Assembly: GCF_001244735.1 (NCBI RefSeq)
Contig: NZ_LN868937.1
Coordinates: 293,876-357,875 of the forward strand
Length of the DNA: 64,000 nt
Direction: 5' to 3'
Origin: Bacillus andreraoultii
GTDB lineage: Bacteria; Bacillota; Bacilli; Bacillales; Caldibacillaceae
Numbering within the stretch: position 1 is the stretch's first letter; each line of letters starts with the position of its first letter. Below, in pieces: positions 15,084 to 23,259 of the stretch. A program made the position numbers and the translations under genes. The notes beneath the pieces were generated by a model, which did no database searches, had not been told where the DNA came from, and saw only the letters and a list, made by a program, of their open reading frames with translations.

Positions 15084-15170
15084 ATATAAGCGCATAAGGA
15101 AGGATTCGAGCATTCCATCAAAACCGAAGTACCCTCTTTCTTTTAAACGAATTTTTTGGTTTCCTAAAGT
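15084..15170 (+). repeat. Dispersed intergenic element, copy 2 (diverged half)
   Basis: Shares ATAAGCGCATAAGGAAGG and the following TC.AGCA...CATCAAAACCGAA pattern with copies at 20251, 21058 and 61665. The 5' hairpin half is missing. Confidence 0.5.
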
Positions 15171-15720
15171 TTAGGGTCTGGGTTTTTCTTTATAAATTGG
15201 AATAGCAAGGTTTCACATTATTTGTTATGGTACATGTTTGATTTATTTGGAGGAAATAAATCTTTCCGTGTAGGATACGTAAAATGATAAAGTATGAGGA
15301 AATACAAGGAATATCGACATATTTCTCGGGAAATGGTGGAGGGTGTGTCGGAAAATACTACTTTTTGGCAGATTAGAGGAGAGTGATTATTTATAGTAAT
15401 AAAGTTGATTATCATAAAAAACATGACTTAAGAGGATAAACAAATACCGAAAATAAAAATTTGCTTGTCCATATTCTTTTTTTGTGCATATTCTAGTCCT
15501 TTTCTTAATAAACTGTTACAAAATTTAAAAATATTTCCAGCGCTTTGGATTAGAAATGAAAGAAGGACAAATCTTTATACCAAAGTGCGATTTCAGGGGA
15601 GAATCCTGATTTACAAATGACAATTCCCCAACTTTCCAAATAAAACAGAGAGTGTTTGAGGTGAGGAATCGTATTTAAGCAGCTTAGATGGTGTTTAGGA
15701 CATAATGAAAAATAAAACCT

Positions 15721-15741
15721 CAGAAAGTATCGTACTTTCTG
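15721..15741. other. Perfect 9-bp hairpin
   Basis: CAGAAAGTA / TACTTTCTG around a three-base loop. On the minus strand it is followed by a T-rich run, so it could be a remnant minus-strand terminator; no gene on that strand is supported. Confidence 0.4.
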
Positions 15742-15908
15742 CCGCATAAAGTTTTGTTAAAACAATTACATAAATTTTTGCCACAACATGATTCAAATGG
15801 ATAAAATTTTGATCGAACCGTTCTTTATGCGGAGGAAACAGTAATTCAATGAAGCAAACACGTGTCTCATTTCACACTTCTCACATCCAAACTGAGGAGG
15901 CGAGTGGT

Positions 15909-16190
15909 GTGCACGATTACATCAAAGAAAGGACAATCAAGATTGGAAAATATATCGTGGAGACGAGAAAAACGGTTCGCGTCATAGCGAAAGAGTTTGG
16001 CGTGTCCAAAAGTACTGTCCACAAAGACTTAACCGAAAGACTGCCAGAAATTAATCCAGAACTAGCCAGTGAAGTAAAAGAAATACTTGACTACCATAAA
16101 TCTATAAGGCATTTACGTGGGGGAGAAGCTACAAAGATGAAATATAAAAGGAACTCTTCAGAAGAAAAGGAAACCGCAATCAAGAAATAA
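15909..16190 (+). CDS. spoIIID: Sporulation transcription regulator SpoIIID
   Basis: Mother-cell DNA-binding protein that activates and represses many SigE-dependent genes and helps switch to SigK. 93 aa with an N-terminal HDYIKERTIKIGKYIVETR, a helix-turn-helix VRVIAKEFGVSKSTVHKDL, then the basic C-terminal EILDYHKSIRHLRGGEATK. Nearly identical to B. subtilis SpoIIID over this range. GTG 15909 is chosen because it matches the known N-terminus and has GAGGAGG eight bases upstream. The frame stays open upstream to an ATG at 15849 that has its own GGAGGA, giving a possible 20-residue extension or an upstream translated segment. Confidence 0.95.
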   Translation: MHDYIKERTIKIGKYIVETRKTVRVIAKEFGVSKSTVHKDLTERLPEINPELASEVKEILDYHKSIRHLRGGEATKMKYKRNSSEEKETAIKK

Positions 16191-16206
16191 AGAATGAGAG
16201 GTCATG

Positions 16207-16252
16207 GGATTGTCGCAAAAAGAGGGAGTTGTCGGCAATCCTTTTCATTTTT
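16207..16252 (+). terminator. Probable terminator of spoIIID
   Basis: GGATTG / CAATCC arms with a long inner region, followed by TTTTCATTTTT. Confidence 0.5.
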
Positions 16253-16304
16253 AGTGATAAACAGCAATACAAATAGGATAAGATCTAACTGTGAGATTAC
16301 TGAA

Positions 16305-16575
16305 CTATAAGCCGCAAACCGAGTAAAAAGCTCAAAAAGTGACTCATAGAGCGGTTCTATAAGCCGAAAATTGAGTGAGAAGATCCAAATCGGGTTCATA
16401 GACCAGTTCTATAAGCCAAAAATCAAGCAAAAAGCTCAAAAAGTGACTCATAGAGCGGTTCTATAAGCTGAAAGCCGAGTGAAAAGTCCAAAACCGGCTT
16501 CATAGAGCTGTCCAATAACCTGAAAATCAATTAAAAGTCCAAAAAACCATTTATAGAAGACCCCATAAGCCAAAA
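16305..16575 (+). repeat. 52-bp-period tandem hairpin array A (six degenerate units)
   Basis: Unit starts (CTATAAGCC or variants) are at 16305, 16357, 16409, 16461, 16512 and 16563, a period of 51-52 bp. Complete units run from CTATAAGCC to GGTTCATAG, or a variant such as GTGACTCATAG; these ends can pair. Between spoIIID and mbl; no coding potential. Closely related in sequence to the array at 60588-61365. Confidence 0.8.
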
Positions 16576-16658
16576 ATAGAAAGGTAATGGCATATTCCAT
16601 AACAAAAACAATGCGTTTGTAACACTTTTTTTACAAAATCGACGAAATATGAAAAAAT

Positions 16659-16687
16659 TTGACAAAATATACTCCATATTTTAATTC
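16659..16687 (+). promoter_or_regulatory. Possible SigA promoter of mbl
   Basis: Exact TTGACA at 16659-16664, with TAATTC 17 bases further at 16682-16687. The -10 is weak. Confidence 0.35.
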
Positions 16688-16749
16688 GTTTATGCTAAAA
16701 TTAACAATTAGGAAACGTTCCGAACGGATAATAAGGAGGATCTTTTTTT

Positions 16750-17751
16750 ATGTTGGCCAGAGATATAGGAATTGATTTAGGCACAGCGAATGTCGTAATT
16801 AATGTCAAAGGAAAAGGAATTGTACTGAATGAGCCCGCTGTTGTGGCCATTGATGTTAATACAAACAAAGTATTAGCAGTAGGGGAATCAGCAAGAAAAA
16901 TGGTTGGACGGACACCTGGAAACATTGTGGCAATTCGACCGTTAAAAGATGGTGTGATTGCAGATTTTACAGTCACAGAACAAATGATGAAATACTTCAT
17001 TAATAAACTAAATGTAAAGGGCTTGTTCTCAAAACCACGAATCCTAATTTGTTGCCCGACAAATGTGACGAGTGTTGAACAAAAGGCAATTCGGGAAGCT
17101 GCTGAAAAAAGTGGTGGTAAAAAGGTTTACTTAGAAGAGGAGCCAAAAGTTGCTGCTATTGGTGCAGGTATGGATATCTTCCAACCAAGCGGTAATATGG
17201 TTGTTGATATCGGAGGCGGTACAACGGATGTTGCTGTGCTATCAATGGGGGACATTGTTACATCTTCCTCAATTAAAATGGCAGGCGATAAATTCGATAG
17301 TGAAATCCTTCAATATATAAAAAAGAAATACAAATTGCTTATCGGGGAACGGACTGCTGAAAATATTAAAATTAATATTGGAACAGTTTTCCCAAATGCT
17401 CGTAATGAGGAAATGGAAATTCGCGGCCGTGATTTAGTATCTGGCTTACCGCGAACAATTACGGTAAACTCAGCTGAAATTGAGTCTGCTTTGCGCGAAT
17501 CAGTTGCAGTCATTGTACAAGCTGCAAAAAGTGTTCTTGAAAAAACTCCACCTGAATTATCTGCGGACATTATTGATCGTGGTGTTATTTTAACAGGTGG
17601 TGGGGCATTGCTTCATGGCATTGACTCGCTATTAGCCGAAGAATTGAAGGTACCTGTGTTCGTTGCAGAAAATCCAATGGACTGTGTGGCGAATGGAACA
17701 GGCATCATGTTGGAAAATATTGATAAAATTGACCGAAGAAAATTTATATAA
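16750..17751 (+). CDS. mbl: Actin-like cell-shape protein Mbl
   Basis: MreB-family filament protein that guides lateral wall synthesis on the inner face of the membrane. 333 aa with phosphate-1 DIGIDLGTANVVI, phosphate-2 VDIGGGTTDVAVLSMG and adenosine motif LTGGGALLHGID. The short N-terminus (MLARDIGID) and position after spoIIID are those of Mbl rather than MreB or MreBH. GGAGG precedes ATG 16750. Confidence 0.95.
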   Translation: MLARDIGIDLGTANVVINVKGKGIVLNEPAVVAIDVNTNKVLAVGESARKMVGRTPGNIVAIRPLKDGVIADFTVTEQMMKYFINKLNVKGLFSKPRILICCPTNVTSVEQKAIREAAEKSGGKKVYLEEEPKVAAIGAGMDIFQPSGNMVVDIGGGTTDVAVLSMGDIVTSSSIKMAGDKFDSEILQYIKKKYKLLIGERTAENIKINIGTVFPNARNEEMEIRGRDLVSGLPRTITVNSAEIESALRESVAVIVQAAKSVLEKTPPELSADIIDRGVILTGGGALLHGIDSLLAEELKVPVFVAENPMDCVANGTGIMLENIDKIDRRKFI

Positions 17752-17797
17752 GAAACTCTTTTAAACAAAGACGCAATTTTCTAAAACATAACTTAGT

Positions 17798-17826
17798 GGA
17801 ACAGGACAAGTCTTGTTCCTTTTTTA
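17798..17826 (+). terminator. Terminator of mbl
   Basis: GGAACAGGAC / GTCTTGTTCC (one wobble), two-base loop, then TTTTTT. Confidence 0.9.
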
Positions 17827-17940
17827 GCATATAAATAATCTCCATTATACGCACAAGAAAGACGTTGGCGGCATGATCTCGTGGATCAGGACCTTCTCTC
17901 GCCTAAAGCCTCTTGCGCCCGAGGTTTCCTTATTAGGCTA
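17826..17940 (+). repeat. Dispersed intergenic element, copy 3
   Basis: Begins AGCATATAAAT at the end of the mbl terminator T-run. It contains CGCACAAGAAAGACG and CTCTCGCCTAAAGCCTCTTGCG, matching the 3' half of copies 4 and 5 in order and spacing, though diverged. Confidence 0.6.
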
Positions 17941-18164
17941 AAAATGAGACAGAGCAGTCGGGAAAAGGTGCAGGAATATTCCTCCAAATACGATAAAAAC
18001 CAGCATCTAACCTAACGAAGCCATGGAAATATACCATCATTTCCCTACTGTTATTGAAAAATAATAATGTCTAACTGTAAGAAATCGTTTATAATAAGAA
18101 GGAATGACATAGAAAATTAAATCAATGAAATATAGATTAGTCTAAGGTGAAAGGAGTGGAGAAC

Positions 18165-18992
18165 ATGTTCAAAGGTTTTTATAGTGCAGCTTCAGGAATG
18201 CTGACTGGGCAAAGACGGGCGGAAATGTTAACGAATAATTTAGCAAATGCAAATACGCCTGGCTTTAAAGCTGACCAAGCATCGACCCGTGCGTTTCCGG
18301 AAATGCTACTTTCAAGAATTAATACACCAACAACTGCAAAGAGGAATGGTGGCCTTCCAACAGTCAACCAAATAGGTACGCTAAATACAGGTGTTTACAT
18401 ACAAGATGTTACACCCAACTTCAACCAAGGCGACTTAACAAAAACAGAGCTTACGACAGACATCGCTTTAAACAATATTACTATGCCTCTAAGTAATAAT
18501 GGTATGCAGGGAAATGTGTTTTTTACTGTACAAAGTCAATCGGGTGGCACGCAATATACTCGAAATGGAAACTTTACAATGGATGGTGCAGGCTATTTAA
18601 CAACTGGAACAGGTCAACTAGTCCTTGATACGAATGGACAGCCAATCCAATTATTTAATGACGACTTTATTGTAACGGAGGACGGATTTATCCAACAAAA
18701 TGGGCAAAATGTGGCGCGATTAGGAATAGCTTATGCGGAAAACCCAAACTCCTTAAGTAAAACGGCTAACGGGCTTTACGAGGCAAATGAGGGCGCCTTG
18801 CCATCTGCATACAATAATAATCAAGTTCAGTTCACAACGAAACAAGGATATATTGAACGGTCGAACGTGGATGCAACAGATACGATGACAAACTTATTAA
18901 CGGCGTATCGTACATTTGAAGCGAACCAAAAAGTATTACAAGCTTATGATCGAAGTATGGATAAAGCAGTAAATGAAATTGGAAAAGTATAA
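18165..18992 (+). CDS. flhO: Flagellar rod/hook basal-body protein FlhO
   Basis: FlgF/FlgG-family rod protein (275 aa). N-terminal FKGFYSAASGMLTGQRRAEM and NNLANANTPGFKADQ are the conserved axial-protein helix and ANxxTPGF signature. The C-terminal coiled segment (VDATDTMTNLLTAYRTFEAN) completes the D0 domain. The start is ATG 18165 behind AAGGAGTGG. It lies directly upstream of flhP and downstream of mbl, exactly as in B. subtilis. Confidence 0.93.
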   Translation: MFKGFYSAASGMLTGQRRAEMLTNNLANANTPGFKADQASTRAFPEMLLSRINTPTTAKRNGGLPTVNQIGTLNTGVYIQDVTPNFNQGDLTKTELTTDIALNNITMPLSNNGMQGNVFFTVQSQSGGTQYTRNGNFTMDGAGYLTTGTGQLVLDTNGQPIQLFNDDFIVTEDGFIQQNGQNVARLGIAYAENPNSLSKTANGLYEANEGALPSAYNNNQVQFTTKQGYIERSNVDATDTMTNLLTAYRTFEANQKVLQAYDRSMDKAVNEIGKV

Positions 18993-19006
18993 GTGGGGTG
19001 AGTTAG

Positions 19007-19837
19007 TTGAATCGAATCTCTTTTGCGGCAAGTAATACAATGAATCAATTACAAAAACAGATGGATGTTATTGCCAATAACTTAGCTAACTCGCAAACGA
19101 CTGGTTATAAAAAACAGAAGGCATCCTTTGCAGAGTTGATGTATCAACAACATAATAATCAACGGAATCAAGCGGAAGAAACGGAAAGACTAACGCCAAA
19201 CGGGATTCGCCTTGGAACTGGAGCAGGTATCACCCAAGTTAAAACAGTCGCAACGCAAGGCTCATTTGCTAATACAAACCGACTACTAGACTTTGCTTTA
19301 ACAGATCCAAACCAGTATTTTAAAGTGATGGCACCAAAGGGCAATGAAAATACAGTTCATTATACAAGAGATGGTGCTTTTTATTTATCACCGATCAATG
19401 GCAATGAAGTGGCGCTTGTCACAAGTGAAGGCCATCAAGTGTTAGATGAACAAAACAACCCAATTATTTTTAATAATACGTTAAAAAATGTTCAACTCGG
19501 ACAAAACGGACAGCTTATATTTTCAAATGATGCAGGTACTCGTGCAACCTTTAATATTGGTATCGTTCAAATGAATAAAGTACAAAGTATGGAAAAAGTA
19601 GGGGATAATTTACTTGTCGCACCTACTGAATTAAATGGTGAAACAGCGCTTGTGACAAATTTAGAAGGTGGACTGCGAGGTCAAATCGGATTAAAACAAC
19701 AAGCACTTGAACAATCTAATGTTGACATAGGTGAAGAAATGACTGATCTAATTCAAACGCAAAGAGCATATCAATTTCAAGCAAAAGCCATTACAATCGC
19801 AGACCAAATGCAAGGTTTGATTAATGGAATTCGCTAG
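19007..19837 (+). CDS. flhP: Flagellar rod/hook basal-body protein FlhP
   Basis: Second FlgF/FlgG-like rod protein (276 aa), 14 bases after flhO. The N-terminus has MNQLQKQMDVIANNLANSQT followed by TGYKKQKASF; the C-terminus has EEMTDLIQTQRAYQFQAKAI. Together with FlhO it forms the distal rod in Bacillus. The start is TTG 19007 with GTGGGGTGAG upstream. Complete, with no anomalies. Confidence 0.93.
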   Translation: MNRISFAASNTMNQLQKQMDVIANNLANSQTTGYKKQKASFAELMYQQHNNQRNQAEETERLTPNGIRLGTGAGITQVKTVATQGSFANTNRLLDFALTDPNQYFKVMAPKGNENTVHYTRDGAFYLSPINGNEVALVTSEGHQVLDEQNNPIIFNNTLKNVQLGQNGQLIFSNDAGTRATFNIGIVQMNKVQSMEKVGDNLLVAPTELNGETALVTNLEGGLRGQIGLKQQALEQSNVDIGEEMTDLIQTQRAYQFQAKAITIADQMQGLINGIR

Positions 19838-19885
19838 TACGCATATACGTATTGAAAATTGATAATCAGAGGGGATTGGACCGTT

Positions 19886-20179
19886 GTGGAGAATGCGAAA
19901 CAGAAAACCTTTGTTCAAGAGAAATCGAAGGGGAAAATGGAAAATAAACAGAATCAAGTAGAAAAACAACCGAAAGAAAAGAAAAAACGGTTACGAGTTC
20001 GTTTGATTCCAATTTGGCTTCGCATCATTTTAGTTCTTGTATTTATTATTATATTTTTCTTTATTGGCGCCTTGATAGGCTATAGTGTAATTGGTGATGG
20101 AAAGCCGACCGATGTTTTTAAAATCTCAACTTGGACTCACATCTCAGAGATTGTTAACGAAGGAACGAATTCAAAGTAA
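19886..20179 (+). CDS. Small membrane protein of the EpuA/RNA-polymerase beta-subunit-like family
   Basis: 97 aa: a Lys/Gln-rich cytoplasmic N-terminus (KEKKKRLRVRLIPIWLR), one membrane helix (LVFIIIFFFIGALIGYSVIG), and the tail GDGKPTDVFKISTWTHI. This layout and the RLIPIWLRI..GDG.P....W.HI pattern fit the family often labelled DNA-directed RNA polymerase subunit beta (EpuA, PF11772 as I recall). The label comes from an old annotation and no polymerase role is implied. GTG 19886 follows AGAGGGGATT. It is probably transcribed with flhO-flhP. Confidence 0.75.
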   Translation: MENAKQKTFVQEKSKGKMENKQNQVEKQPKEKKKRLRVRLIPIWLRIILVLVFIIIFFFIGALIGYSVIGDGKPTDVFKISTWTHISEIVNEGTNSK

Positions 20180-20221
20180 AAATTTCTACCGCACGGGGAA
20201 ACGGTATTGTTAAAACAAATG

Positions 20222-20250
20222 AAAAGGCATCTTCGTGATTGCCTTTTTTT
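20222..20250 (+). terminator. Terminator of the flhO-flhP-epuA-like operon
   Basis: AAAGGCA / TTGCCTTT stem followed by seven T; the dispersed element starts at the next base. Confidence 0.85.
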
Positions 20251-20412
20251 AGCTAATAGGAAAGTATAAATTCTCCAATTCCTACTTTCCTGTATGTATA
20301 AGCGCACAAGGAAGGATCTAGCAGCATTACATCGAAGCTGAAAAAAGGCTTTTTCAGCGAACTCTAGTCTCTTGTTTCGCTTAAAGGCTCGAGACATGAG
20401 TTTTCGTTATAT
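20251..20412 (+). repeat. Dispersed intergenic element, copy 4 (near full length)
   Basis: Part 1: AGCTAATAGGAAAGTATAAA, with AGGAAAGTA pairing with TACTTTCCT. Part 2: ATAAGCGCACAAGGAAGGAT, CTAGCAGCATTACATCGAAG. Part 3: a hairpin GCGAA...TTTCGC followed by an AAGGCT...GAGTTTTC end. Directly abuts a terminator T-run. Confidence 0.75.
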
Positions 20413-20494
20413 ATGTATGTGTAAAATGACCGTAAGAGATCAAGAGAGGTACTTTGTCATTTTTTTCTTATAAAAAAGTTGAAGGAGTGGTTTT

Positions 20495-20917
20495 ATGTTG
20501 GATGTGAATGAAATTAAAAAAATAATTCCGCATCGTTATCCATTTTTGCTGGTTGATCAAATTGTTGAATTAGAGGAAGAAAAGCGAGCTGTTGGAATAA
20601 AAAATGTAACGGTAAATGAGCCGTTTTTCCAAGGACATTTTCCTGACTATCCGGTTATGCCAGGCGTCTTGATTGTCGAAGCCTTAGCACAAGTCGGAGC
20701 TGTGGCGATGCTTAAAAAGGAAGAAAATCAAGGGAAATTAGCGCTGTTTGCTGGAATCGATAAATGCCGGTTTAAAAAACAAGTGAAACCAGGGGATCAG
20801 TTGCGTCTGGAGGTTGAAATTTTACGTTTAAAAGGCCCTGTTGGGAAAGGAAAAGGAATTGCAACGGTTAATGGAGAAGTTGCCTGTGAGACAGAAATTA
20901 TGTTTGCAATTCAGTAA
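20495..20917 (+). CDS. fabZ: 3-hydroxyacyl-ACP dehydratase FabZ
   Basis: Hot-dog-fold dehydratase of type II fatty acid synthesis (cytoplasm). 140 aa with [17 protein letters not shown], the catalytic His in [14 protein letters not shown] and the catalytic Glu in [23 protein letters not shown] precedes ATG 20495. The dispersed elements on both sides suggest a single-gene transcript. Also syntenic with B. subtilis (near ywpF and ssbB). Confidence 0.96.
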   Translation: MLDVNEIKKIIPHRYPFLLVDQIVELEEEKRAVGIKNVTVNEPFFQGHFPDYPVMPGVLIVEALAQVGAVAMLKKEENQGKLALFAGIDKCRFKKQVKPGDQLRLEVEILRLKGPVGKGKGIATVNGEVACETEIMFAIQ

Positions 20918-21011
20918 TAGATAAGAATAAGCAATCGTTTGAATAACAATTATGATAAATATCACGCTTTGTTTGTCTTACATACATTATAAAGGTCAAA
21001 TACGAATGTTC

Positions 21012-21057
21012 GGCTCTGTTTTATGGTAAAATCCATCCTTATACAGAGTCTTTTTTT
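21012..21057 (+). terminator. Terminator of fabZ
   Basis: Outer stem GGCTCTGT / ACAGAGTC with inner ATGG / CCAT pairing, then seven T. Followed at once by the dispersed element. Confidence 0.85.
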
Positions 21058-21235
21058 GGCTAATAGGAAAGTATAAATCCTCCAATTATTTTTACTTTCC
21101 AATGCTCATAAGCGTATAAAGAAGGCTCTAGCAGCAACATCAAAATCGAAAAACTCTCTTTCTTATTAAGCGAACTCTAGGCTCTCGTTTCGCCTAAAGG
21201 CTTTTGCGTCCCTGAGTTTTCTTTTTCTTCACAAA
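21058..21235 (+). repeat. Dispersed intergenic element, copy 5 (near full length)
   Basis: GGCTAATAGGAAAGTATAAAT, then a TACTTTCC arm, CTCATAAGCGTATAAAGAAG, GCTCTAGCAGCAACATCAA, a GCGAA...TTTCGC hairpin and the CTTTTGCGTCCCTGAGTTTTC end. Starts on the base after the fabZ terminator T-run. Confidence 0.8.
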
Positions 21236-21384
21236 ATGTATCTATCGCCGATTCACTCCATAAATAATTTTCTTATCTGGTTAAATTTCCCCCTTTTTAC
21301 AAGCAAGTTATTCTTTTCTTTTGGGCAATCTAACAAGAGACCTCGAGTAAGGTTGACAGTTATTTTCGAAAAGAAAGGAGACGG

Positions 21385-21780
21385 ATGATGGGACGTATAA
21401 TAAAATTAATCGGTAGTACTTTGTTTGCATCGCTTCTTTTAATGGGGTGTGCGAACAGCGATGACAATGATCCTGCACCACCAGATATCAATGACGAGCG
21501 AGATAAAAACGGAACAAACAATAATGGGGATAACAATGGAGTGAACACAGATACAAATGATACCAATGGAAATAATATAAACGATGAGGTTCCTGATGGT
21601 AATGATACAGGAAATGGTGGAGGAGTAGATGGTAACAACAACGGGACAATAAATAACGGCAACAATGGGGTCAATAACGACAATACGAATGGAAATCGAA
21701 ATGGAACGAACAACACGAATAGAGAAGATATAATTGAAGACCAGAAAGATAGGAATGATCGGGATAACAAAGACGAATAA
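21385..21780 (+). CDS. Asn/Asp/Gly-rich lipoprotein, unknown function
   Basis: 131 aa. The N-terminal signal ends in the lipobox LLMGC, so the mature protein would be lipid-anchored outside the membrane. The rest is low complexity, dominated by N, D, G and T (NNNGDNNG, DTNDTNGNN, GNGGGVDGNNNG), ending in a charged tail. AAAGGAG precedes the ATG. The open frame on the opposite strand is only its antisense shadow. It resembles disordered spacer-type lipoproteins; no binding or catalytic domain is visible. Confidence 0.75.
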   Translation: MMGRIIKLIGSTLFASLLLMGCANSDDNDPAPPDINDERDKNGTNNNGDNNGVNTDTNDTNGNNINDEVPDGNDTGNGGGVDGNNNGTINNGNNGVNNDNTNGNRNGTNNTNREDIIEDQKDRNDRDNKDE

Positions 21781-21795
21781 TCAACTCTTCTTATC

Positions 21796-21838
21796 GACAG
21801 GGGCTAATGTGACGAAAACACCCCTGTCTATTTCTTTT
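21796..21838 (+). terminator. Terminator of the lipoprotein gene (possibly also serving ywpF)
   Basis: GACAGGGG / CCCCTGTC perfect 8-bp stem, followed by TATTTCTTTT. Confidence 0.7.
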
Positions 21839-21869
21839 GGGAAAAGCGGGATACAATCATAACTGGATT

Positions 21870-22313
21870 TCAAGGCATTTCCAGTGAATCCTCTTTTCCG
21901 AGAAGTCGCTTCTTATCTTTAATTTCTTCACGAAAAGTTTGTAAGAGTTCCTCACCAGCCAGTCCTTTTTCCATAAGCGACTCTAACAATTGCTCAGCAT
22001 AACCAGTTGAACGAATTAATTTTCCTTCCAATAGAACACTTGCAAATTCACCAATGATTTTCTTTTTAACGATTTTTACAAAGAAATTAGCCGGGTCATT
22101 TTCAGGTTTCGTAATAACAACGCTTACAGGAAATTCCTCATCACTCGAATAAACTTCTAATTCTTTTAAATACATTTGATCGATAAATAACTCAATCACC
22201 CATGTGTTTTGGTCATTTTCCATATTAATTATTAGTGCTTCTTTAAGTGGAATTTGACGAATATTCCCCGCTTTATTGAGAAATTGGAACGAGATAAGCT
22301 TAAAAGTTTTCAA
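21870..22313 (-). CDS. ywpF: YwpF-like family protein
   Basis: 147-aa soluble protein starting LKTFKLISFQFLNKAG. Its gene lies between fabZ and ssbB as ywpF does in B. subtilis. The start is TTG at 22313, eight bases after GGGAGGTC on the minus strand; an ATG 11 codons earlier lacks a site. Predicted beta-rich first half (residues 1-100) and helical C-terminus. Function unknown. The call rests mainly on synteny and the typical N-terminus. Confidence 0.75.
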   Translation of the reverse strand: MKTFKLISFQFLNKAGNIRQIPLKEALIINMENDQNTWVIELFIDQMYLKELEVYSSDEEFPVSVVITKPENDPANFFVKIVKKKIIGEFASVLLEGKLIRSTGYAEQLLESLMEKGLAGEELLQTFREEIKDKKRLLGKEDSLEMP

Positions 22314-22346
22314 AAAGTGACCTCCCTCACAATATTTACATTTCAC

Positions 22347-22604
22347 TACTAGCTTACCATGATTTTTATTTATATCCTATCAGGAATTTTCGATAAAATT
22401 TTACTAAAAACTAAGTAAAAATAATGAGTAAAAAAGTAACGAGAAAAACTTGATAAAAGGTTAAAAAATGTCCTTAACTTAAAGAACCCTATCAGATGTC
22501 GAAGCAATCTCCAGTAATAAGCGATAAAAACCAAGTAAAATTTAACGAAATCGACTCTTTAGAAATTTTACAACATAGGTGCTTTATCCTATGATGTTTG
22601 TAGC
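22347..22604. promoter_or_regulatory. Divergent intergenic region between ywpF and ssbB
   Basis: AT-rich, rich in AAAA runs. I looked for ComK boxes (AAAA-N5-TTTT pairs), since ssbB is competence-regulated in B. subtilis, and found no clean pair. An inverted repeat CATAGG-N8-CCTATG lies at 22574-22593, 33 bases before the ssbB start. Confidence 0.4.
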
Positions 22605-22625
22605 ATGAAGAAAGGAGGGAAAAGT

Positions 22626-22982
22626 TTGATTAACCAGGTGACTTTGGTAGGAAGATTGACAAGAGATCCGGAATTAAAACTAACGCAAGAAGGGATTCCA
22701 TGGACAAATGTCACGTTAGCTGTCAATCGTAACTATCGGTCAAGTAATGGGAATATTGAAGCGGATTTCGTCCAGTGTACACTTTGGAGACGTGCTGCAG
22801 AAAATACGGTGCAATATTGCCAAAAAGGTTCTGTTCTAGGTATATTGGGACGAATCCATACAAGAAATTATGAGAATGGAGAAGGGAAAAAAGTATACGT
22901 AACGGAAGTAATAGCAGACCAAGTACGTTTTCTTAGTAGCAAGAAAACAGAGGAAAAAGAACTCGCTGTTATGAGTAAGTAA
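22626..22982 (+). CDS. ssbB: Single-stranded DNA-binding protein SsbB
   Basis: 118-aa OB-fold protein: INQVTLVGRLTRDPELK, FVQCTLWRRAAENT, GSVLGILGRIHTRNYENGEG, VTEVIADQVRFL. It lacks the long Gly/Gln-rich linker and acidic DDDIPF tip of SsbA, which identifies the short SsbB type used in natural transformation in B. subtilis. The start is TTG 22626 with GAAAGGAGGG upstream, matching the usual MxNQVxLVGR start. Confidence 0.92.
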   Translation: MINQVTLVGRLTRDPELKLTQEGIPWTNVTLAVNRNYRSSNGNIEADFVQCTLWRRAAENTVQYCQKGSVLGILGRIHTRNYENGEGKKVYVTEVIADQVRFLSSKKTEEKELAVMSK

Positions 22983-23259
22983 TTAGAGGAAGGTTTCTTG
23001 GTATGATAGCTGTTGTAAGTATGTAATTGGAAGAGACGTTACAAACAGGCTATATAGGTACGTACATGTCTAGTCGGTGATTAGCTATTTACTCGTGTAG
23101 TTTATGTTCATGAATTTGAAGCTTCTGTCAAACGTTGAGGAGGTGATGTAAAAAGTCTGCAACTGAATAATGAATGTTGACAAATAGTATTATGTGAATT
23201 TTATTGGGGGCCATGTGCATTAATGGAGGAGGATGTCGTCATTTTTTGGAGGTGGATAC

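Larger units (their letters stand above)
14605..15848. other. Gene-poor, decayed 1.2-kb intergenic stretch before spoIIID
   Basis: No supported gene. Open frames on both strands lack ribosome binding sites and show unbiased composition; the longest (minus, 14471-15121) is rejected. The stretch holds a diverged copy of the dispersed element (15084-15170) and a perfect short hairpin (15721-15741). The small frame at 14697-14759 has a GAAAGGGG site but only 20 codons. Confidence 0.5.

Noticed and set aside
14471-15121. 216-codon open frame on the minus strand
   Set aside because: No ribosome binding site, composition unlike coding sequence in this genome (very rich in Leu, Phe, Ser, His, Tyr), and it runs antisense through the Rpn-like fragment with its strong plus-strand site.
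15550-15747. 65-codon minus-strand frame upstream of spoIIID
   Set aside because: No ribosome binding site and it begins inside a short perfect hairpin.
21360-21770. 136-codon minus-strand frame opposite the Asn/Asp-rich lipoprotein
   Set aside because: It is a shadow of the repetitive AAC/GAT/GGN codons on the plus strand; the plus frame has a signal peptide, lipobox and ribosome binding site.
22347-22604. ComK box pair upstream of ssbB
   Set aside because: Many A and T runs but no proper AAAA-N5-TTTT dyads at accepted spacings.
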